Positions 7,736 to 11,506 of a stretch of 11,506 nt of DNA are shown in pieces. The stretch covers positions 1 to 11,506 of the forward strand of contig DFIB01000164.1 of the NCBI GenBank assembly GCA_002371375.1. The letters run 5' to 3'. The translations under genes were made by a program, and so were the position numbers. The DNA comes from Mageeibacillus sp. UBA3708 (lineage in GTDB: Bacteria; Bacillota; Clostridia; Saccharofermentanales; Saccharofermentanaceae). The notes under the pieces are model-generated. The model made no database searches. It had not been told where the DNA came from and saw only the letters and a list, made by a program, of their open reading frames with translations. The stretch's first letter is position 1; every line of letters begins with the position of its first letter.

Positions 7736-9283
7736 TCATCCTCCGCTGATCTTTCTGAGAAACGGGTCTTCTCTATAATTGTAAGCCATAAAGTTATCAA
7801 TGAGAACAGGATTATCTCCGTCGTTTGCCAGAGTTACTATGTTATCTCTGACATTATTGATCTTTCCGCTCTGTGCCGCGATGTAGAATCCTCTGGCGAA
7901 CTCGGTCAGAGGCGTGACACTTCCGATGATAAGGCAGATGAACAGAAGCTTCTTCGCCTTAGACGATAATTGATATTTGATATCATCGCTCAGGAGCGAC
8001 TTTGTGCAGAGAACAAGAAGTACCATCAGGGCGGGAACGGAGAATCTCATAACAAAATCACTTGCTATGCCGATTGAAATAAACGGAGCAATCATGAGCA
8101 GTATTACGGTGGTCCAGTATACCGGATCCTTACCGTATCTCCTGTATATCAGAACGAAAAACACCATCACTTCCAGTATAAGGAACAGTATCACATGGCG
8201 CAGGATCACAGGATCTGATACATCATTTATCTTGAACCAAAGGAACGATCCAGATATTTCCGAATTATCATTTATTGTTGAATTAACGGCGGAATTCGTT
8301 GAGAAAAACTTAACAAACAACAGAAGCGGAATCACCGATATGAGATTGACCGGATCGAAGTACTCACGGCATTTTGCGGCAATCCTGAACTCTTTGCGCC
8401 TTACAGCTCCCGCGGCTGATGCCACAGCGCTGACGATCATGTAAACGAATACGCAAAGGAATGGGATCGGTCCTGCAAGAGAGCAGCACAGCCCCAGGAA
8501 AACATATCTGCCCGCATTCTTCTCAAGCAGAACACACAATATTACGATCCACGGTATGACAGCCTGATTGAACACCCAGAAGATGCACGTGGTCATGCTG
8601 GAATACTGAAGGAATCCCGACCACCATTCGATGTGAATGCCGCCGAGAGTAACCTCTTGAAAGAACAGTCTGTCGATAATGACGCCTACAATATCAAGAC
8701 CGGAGAAGCCTGTAAAAATGAGCGGGATCATCAGCTGCCTTTTGGAGTCAGCCGTCTTGATGAAGCACAGTATGAGGAGCATGACGATGAACACTCCCGC
8801 AGCCGTGAAGATCCAGAGGAGCTGGTTGCCGATGAACCAAAGCACATCTTCGCTGATACCGAGCTTTGCCAGTCCCTTCGTAATGAACGCCGGAACCATC
8901 CAGTGTCCCGTATAGTATACGAGCATGGAATCACGTTCGGGATATACTACGGGCCACGGTCTTGTTATAAGGTCACGGAACACGGCATTGCGGAAATTCC
9001 AGTCATACGACTGCGTGAAATGACCGCCCTGACCTCCGAAGAATGTCCAGACAATTGATACCGCGGCGTAGATAATAAGATTGCGTTTGCTGATCCTGAC
9101 CACTCCGGACCTGTCCGGAGCTCTCCTCTCCTTCCTTCTCTGAAGACAAAAGAATGTGATGACAACGCCTGCAAAGACTATCCCCAATATCCACAACCGC
9201 AAATAAAAAGAGAGGAAAATGAATACGGGCAATCCTATGAAAGCATAAATACAATACTTTATCCTGTCATAGGACAGCCCCAT
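7736..9283 (-). CDS. Multi-pass membrane protein, probably a GT-C-like glycosyltransferase
   Basis: The 515 residues contain around ten or more hydrophobic segments (for example about 11-47, 68-83, 155-175, 240-253, 258-290, 313-326, 361-380, 389-406, 413-426, 445-460). After the early membrane segments, a loop at 83-114 carries GGQGG, an acidic SYDWN (Asp94) and RPWPVVY, then LVYYTGHWMVPA (121-132). An acidic residue in the first large extracytoplasmic loop is typical of GT-C enzymes, which use polyprenyl-phosphate-linked sugars. A later DFVMRFSVPAL (409-419) resembles a motif I associate with uncharacterised bacterial membrane proteins of this type. No Pfam-level assignment is certain, and the substrate is unknown. 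ATG 9283 has GGAGG ten bases upstream. That site begins two bases after the T-run of a terminator, so expression must depend on read-through from veg or an unseen promoter. Confidence 0.8.
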   Translation of the reverse strand: MGLSYDRIKYCIYAFIGLPVFIFLSFYLRLWILGIVFAGVVITFFCLQRRKERRAPDRSGVVRISKRNLIIYAAVSIVWTFFGGQGGHFTQSYDWNFRNAVFRDLITRPWPVVYPERDSMLVYYTGHWMVPAFITKGLAKLGISEDVLWFIGNQLLWIFTAAGVFIVMLLILCFIKTADSKRQLMIPLIFTGFSGLDIVGVIIDRLFFQEVTLGGIHIEWWSGFLQYSSMTTCIFWVFNQAVIPWIVILCVLLEKNAGRYVFLGLCCSLAGPIPFLCVFVYMIVSAVASAAGAVRRKEFRIAAKCREYFDPVNLISVIPLLLFVKFFSTNSAVNSTINDNSEISGSFLWFKINDVSDPVILRHVILFLILEVMVFFVLIYRRYGKDPVYWTTVILLMIAPFISIGIASDFVMRFSVPALMVLLVLCTKSLLSDDIKYQLSSKAKKLLFICLIIGSVTPLTEFARGFYIAAQSGKINNVRDNIVTLANDGDNPVLIDNFMAYNYREDPFLRKISGG

Positions 9284-9300
9284 ACCGGTATTTCCTCCAT

Positions 9301-9337
9301 AAAAACAGAGGATGAAAACATTGCGCTTCCATCCTCT
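9301..9337 (-). terminator. Intrinsic terminator between veg and the GT-C-like gene
   Basis: On the minus strand the arms AGAGGATG (9337-9330) and CATCCTCT (9314-9307) form a perfect 8-bp stem. The flanking GAA and TTT can extend it by about three pairs. One G and then TTTTT (9305-9301) follow. It lies 19 bases downstream of the veg stop codon and ends two bases before the GGAGG of the next gene. It would end the short, strong veg transcript while allowing some read-through into the downstream operon. Confidence 0.75.
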
Positions 9338-9355
9338 TTAAAAACATCTTCAGGA

Positions 9356-9628
9356 TTATACTGCTTCCATCGCCTCAGCGGGATGATCGGCAACAAGCCC
9401 TACCCTTACTGTTCTCGTAAGAACATCCACATAACTGAAGCTTACGATCGTAAACTCGCCGGGATTGCGCTCACACTTCACTGTGAAAACATTAGGATAG
9501 CAGTAATCAACTTCTCCGACATATGTGATAATCCTTTTACGTCCGCCATTTGTCTTAAGCACGACTCTTCTGCCTTTGATCTCTTCGAACTTCTTGCGGC
9601 ACAGTTCTATATCAGAGCTGATTATCAT
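9356..9628 (-). CDS. veg: Veg family protein
   Basis: The 90-residue product matches B. subtilis Veg (86 residues) in order and motif: a helical N-terminus, GRRVVLKTNGGRKR at 19-32, YPNVFTVKC at 44-52 and FSYVDVLTRTV at 64-74, corresponding to the LKANGGRRK, YPSVFVIQ and YSYADVLTETV segments. Veg is a small cytoplasmic protein widespread in Bacillota. In B. subtilis it is transcribed very strongly and has been linked to biofilm matrix gene expression; its biochemical activity is not settled. ATG 9628 is preceded by GGGAGGG at good spacing. A near-consensus promoter lies about 110 bases upstream and a terminator follows closely, so it is probably made mostly as a monocistronic message. veg lies near ispE in B. 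subtilis too; here two membrane-protein genes separate them. Confidence 0.93.
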   Translation of the reverse strand: MIISSDIELCRKKFEEIKGRRVVLKTNGGRKRIITYVGEVDYCYPNVFTVKCERNPGEFTIVSFSYVDVLTRTVRVGLVADHPAEAMEAV

Positions 9629-9657
9629 ATGTATACCCTCCCTAATGAGTGGAGATT

Positions 9658-9696
9658 AATGTTTCCCGGGCTTTAAGAATTGATTACAGAAACATT
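9658..9696. repeat. Inverted repeat in the veg leader
   Basis: AATGTTTC (9658-9665) and GAAACATT (9689-9696) are perfect 8-base inverted arms separated by 23 bases. They fall within the predicted 5' untranslated region of veg, between the transcription start (about 9706) and the ribosome binding site. In RNA the stem is A/U-rich with a long loop. It may stabilise the message or be chance; no known riboswitch pattern is recognised. Confidence 0.3.
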
Positions 9697-9712
9697 TCCC
9701 ATTACGTGTATT

Positions 9713-9741
9713 AGAATAACAGCATGTCTTTTTTTTGTCAA
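9713..9741 (-). promoter_or_regulatory. Near-consensus sigma-A promoter of veg
   Basis: On the minus strand a perfect -35 TTGACA (9741 to 9736) and TATTCT (9718 to 9713) are separated by exactly 17 bases, beginning with an A-run that follows the -35. The layout resembles the B. subtilis veg promoter, a well-known strong promoter that also starts TTGACAAAAA. Transcription should begin near 9706, giving a leader of about 78 bases. Confidence 0.85.
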
Positions 9742-9748
9742 TTATATG

Positions 9749-9764
9749 CCACAATATATAGTGG
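9749..9764. promoter_or_regulatory. Putative NrdR box 1
   Basis: CCACAATATATAGTGG matches the NrdR box consensus acaCwAtATaTwGtgt at 14 of 16 positions, including every strongly conserved one; only the two outermost bases differ. It is the core of a longer near-palindrome with ATGCCAC and GTGGCAT arms (9746-9767). It lies seven bases upstream of the veg -35. NrdR is the ATP-cone, zinc-ribbon repressor that senses dATP/ATP and controls ribonucleotide reductase genes. Confidence 0.72.
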
Positions 9765-9779
9765 CATTTTGTAAAACTT

Positions 9780-9795
9780 ACACAAAATATAGTGT
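9780..9795. promoter_or_regulatory. Putative NrdR box 2
   Basis: ACACAAAATATAGTGT matches the NrdR consensus at 15 of 16 positions. Its centre is 31 bp from that of box 1, with a 15-bp linker, so the two face the same side of the helix about three turns apart; this is the usual arrangement of functional NrdR sites. It ends 48 bp before the -35 of the rightward promoter. Confidence 0.75.
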
Positions 9796-9843
9796 TTATA
9801 CACAACAAACTGTCCAAGCGCCCATATTACGCCTCACTTTAAG

Positions 9844-9872
9844 TTGAAAAGCCAAAAACTAGTATGTAAAAT
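9844..9872 (+). promoter_or_regulatory. Sigma-A-type promoter of the lipoprotein gene
   Basis: TTGAAA (9844-9849) and TAAAAT (9867-9872) are separated by exactly 17 bases, each five of six to consensus. The predicted start near 9879 lies after the upstream in-frame ATG at 9876, so translation should begin at ATG 9909. The leader contains AAGGGG at 9891-9896 as the ribosome binding site. Confidence 0.72.
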
Positions 9873-9908
9873 GTTATGTGTATTTTTATAAAGGGGAATC
9901 TTATTATC

Positions 9909-10538
9909 ATGGATCACAAAAGGACATTGTCTGCTCTACTGTGCCTGACCATGCTGTCCGGCCTTGCATCTTGCAGCAAGACAGAAGAGAGCGGCACATC
10001 CGCCACGGCAGCCACGGTTACTGAGAGCACTGCCTCATCAGAATCTGAGACATCCGGTCCTTCACAGATGTCGGGTTTTGAATACATCAATACCCTCAAG
10101 AGCTTTGAAGTCACATCAAATGACCTGAAGGACGGCGTCTGGTCTGACATAAATGCCAATAAGATCGACGCCAATAAATCTCCTGATCTCAGCTGGGAAG
10201 CCGTGGATGGCGCAGGACTTTATGTCATATTCATGATCGACCCCGATGCAGGCTACTGGCTGCACTGGAAGTCAGATGCCATAACAGAAACATCTCTTGC
10301 CGAGGGACAGGCCACAAGACAGGAATATGTTGGTCCGTACCCTCCCCCTGGATCAACACACACATATGAGGTCTATGTTTTCGCGCTTAAGGCTCCGGTT
10401 GAGAGAGTCAGAGGTCTGCTTAACGGCTCCAATGACAGGATCGAGGAATTCATTCTCGCTCTCGATACGGATGTAAACGGGAAACGCGGCAATATGATCG
10501 CATGCGGCAGATTGTCGGGTACATACACGGAGAAGTAA
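9909..10538 (+). CDS. PEBP/YbhB-family lipoprotein
   Basis: The 209 residues start with a lipoprotein signal peptide: basic MDHKR, a hydrophobic stretch, and the lipobox LASC with the lipid-modified Cys22. A Ser/Thr/Glu-rich linker follows to about residue 55. The rest is a phosphatidylethanolamine-binding-protein (Raf-kinase-inhibitor-like, YbhB/YbcL) domain: SPDLSW at 91-96, DPDA at 111-114, HW at 119-120, and GPYPPPG with a following His at 142-151. Family members share an anion-binding pocket, but bacterial functions are mostly unknown. The protein should be anchored on the outer face of the cytoplasmic membrane. ATG 9909 is chosen because it begins the signal peptide and lies downstream of the predicted transcription start; the spacing of 12 bases to AAGGGG is long but usable. 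fhs follows after 52 bases with no terminator, so the two may share a transcript. Confidence 0.9.
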   Translation: MDHKRTLSALLCLTMLSGLASCSKTEESGTSATAATVTESTASSESETSGPSQMSGFEYINTLKSFEVTSNDLKDGVWSDINANKIDANKSPDLSWEAVDGAGLYVIFMIDPDAGYWLHWKSDAITETSLAEGQATRQEYVGPYPPPGSTHTYEVYVFALKAPVERVRGLLNGSNDRIEEFILALDTDVNGKRGNMIACGRLSGTYTEK

Positions 10539-10590
10539 GATAACCGCTTAGAACGGCACAGTAATCAAATTAACATCAGGAGGAATTATT

Positions 10591-11506
10591 ATGCTCAGTG
10601 ACATCCAGATAGCACAGCAGGCAGAGCTTCAGCCGATTGATACGATCGCAGCAGGACTCGGGCTCAGATCCGAAGATCTTGAACATTACGGCAAGTACAA
10701 GGCCAAGGTAACGGCAGGTGCTGTCAGCAGGGCGGCGAAGCCTGTGGACGGCAAAGTCGTACTCGTGACTGCCATGAACCCCACTCCCGCAGGAGAGGGC
10801 AAGACGACTGTAAGTATCGGACTTGCTCAGGGTCTTGCCAAGCTCGGCAGGAATGTATGTCTGGCACTGAGAGAGCCTTCGCTGGGTCCCGTCTTCGGTG
10901 TAAAGGGCGGTGCCTGCGGCGGCGGATATTCACAGGTAGTCCCCATGGAAGATATCAACCTCCACTTCACCGGAGATCTTCACGCCATTACGGCTGCCAA
11001 TAATCTTCTTGCAGCCATGATCGACAACCACCTGTTCCAGGGCAACGAACTCGAGCTGGATGAGAACAGGATCCTGTGGAAGAGATGCATGGATATGAAT
11101 GACAGAGCACTCCGTCATATCACCGTAGGCGTAGGCGGCGGAACGAGCGGCGTTACGAGAGATGACGCTTTCCAGATAACGGCAGCTTCCGAGATCATGG
11201 CCACCCTCTGCATGGCAAGCGACATGGATGACCTCAAGGAGAGGATCTCCAATATCGTCATCGGATATAACAAGTCAGGCGGACTCGTTACTGCAGGACA
11301 GCTCGGTGCCGTCGGAGCAATGGCTTCACTTCTCAAGGATGCCCTGTCGCCTAACCTGGTTCAGACGATAGAGCATGTTCCCGCCTTTGTTCACGGCGGA
11401 CCTTTCGCGAATATCTCACACGGATGCAACACAGTGATCGCTACGAGAACGGCAATGAAGCTTGCTGACATCGTAATTACAGAAGCCGGATTCGGCGCTG
11501 ACCTCG
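10591..11506 (+). CDS. fhs: Formate-tetrahydrofolate ligase (5' part; C-terminus outside the window)
   Basis: Fhs joins formate to tetrahydrofolate using ATP, giving 10-formyl-tetrahydrofolate for purine synthesis, initiator-tRNA formylation and, through FolD, other one-carbon needs; in acetogens it is part of the Wood-Ljungdahl pathway. The 305 residues visible, of about 556 typical, contain the P-loop TPAGEGKTT at 65-73, [18 protein letters not shown] at 95-112, and the [18 protein letters not shown] segment at 125-142, all hallmarks of the family. ITEAGFGAD at 296-304 is the last conserved stretch before the edge. ATG 10591 has AGGAGG seven bases upstream. No strong promoter is visible in the 52-base gap from the lipoprotein gene. 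The window alone cannot say whether the organism is an acetogen. Confidence 0.96.
   Translation, partial: MLSDIQIAQQAELQPIDTIAAGLGLRSEDLEHYGKYKAKVTAGAVSRAAKPVDGKVVLVTAMNPTPAGEGKTTVSIGLAQGLAKLGRNVCLALREPSLGPVFGVKGGACGGGYSQVVPMEDINLHFTGDLHAITAANNLLAAMIDNHLFQGNELELDENRILWKRCMDMNDRALRHITVGVGGGTSGVTRDDAFQITAASEIMATLCMASDMDDLKERISNIVIGYNKSGGLVTAGQLGAVGAMASLLKDALSPNLVQTIEHVPAFVHGGPFANISHGCNTVIATRTAMKLADIVITEAGFGADL

Noticed and set aside
9729..9736. Run of eight T on the plus strand, possible terminator
   Set aside because: No stable hairpin precedes it on the plus strand. It is the A-run next to the veg -35 read from the other side.
9876..9908. Upstream ATG that would extend the lipoprotein by 11 residues
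   Set aside because: It falls at or before the predicted transcription start, has no ribosome binding site, and would put extra residues ahead of a well-formed signal peptide.
10512..10541. Possible promoter for fhs (TTGTCG, 18 bases, TAAGAT)
   Set aside because: Each element matches only four of six consensus bases and most of it lies in the lipoprotein coding region, so it is too weak to annotate.

Overview
The window reads as chromosomal core-metabolism DNA from a member of the Bacillota, most likely an anaerobic clostridium. The reasons are a Veg-family protein behind a near-consensus sigma-A promoter, veg close to ispE as in Bacillus subtilis, an EF-G-like paralogue of the kind common in clostridia, a formate-tetrahydrofolate ligase, strong GGAGG-type ribosome binding sites, and AT-rich intergenic regions with TTGACA/TATAAT promoters. 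The species cannot be named from the sequence. I see no phage, transposon, CRISPR or RNA genes.

Layout: (1) 1-1466, minus: the first 488 codons of an EF-G-like GTPase, cut by the window edge. (2) 1467-1689: a divergent control region with one promoter for each side and a 22-bp palindrome resembling an ARG box over the -10 of the rightward promoter. (3) 1690-6380, plus: a tightly packed arginine operon, argC-argB-argD-argF, ending in a GNAT acetyltransferase that overlaps argF. No argJ lies in the cluster. (4) 6384-9628, minus: veg, then an intrinsic terminator, then a 515-residue GT-C-like multi-pass membrane protein, a 132-residue membrane protein and ispE, the last three almost end to end. 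The arginine operon and ispE converge with only three bases between stop codons. (5) 9629-9908: a second divergent control region with a very good veg promoter on the minus strand, a good promoter on the plus strand, and between them two 16-bp elements that match the NrdR box consensus with the canonical 31-bp centre-to-centre spacing. (6) 9909-11506, plus: a PEBP/YbhB-family lipoprotein, then fhs, which runs off the end.

How the genes work together: ArgC, ArgB, ArgD and ArgF carry out N-acetylglutamate phosphorylation, reduction, transamination and, after deacetylation, ornithine carbamoylation. The enzymes that make N-acetylglutamate and remove the acetyl group are not recognisable here, unless the GNAT protein supplies the former. 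IspE makes an isoprenoid precursor, and a GT-C-type enzyme upstream would be expected to use a polyprenyl-linked donor, so a loose functional link is possible. Fhs supplies 10-formyl-tetrahydrofolate for nucleotide synthesis.

The observation most worth following is the tandem NrdR-box pair. It is a ribonucleotide-reductase control signature placed where no ribonucleotide reductase gene is present, between veg and a lipoprotein-fhs unit. Nothing in the window looks like a wholly new multi-gene system.
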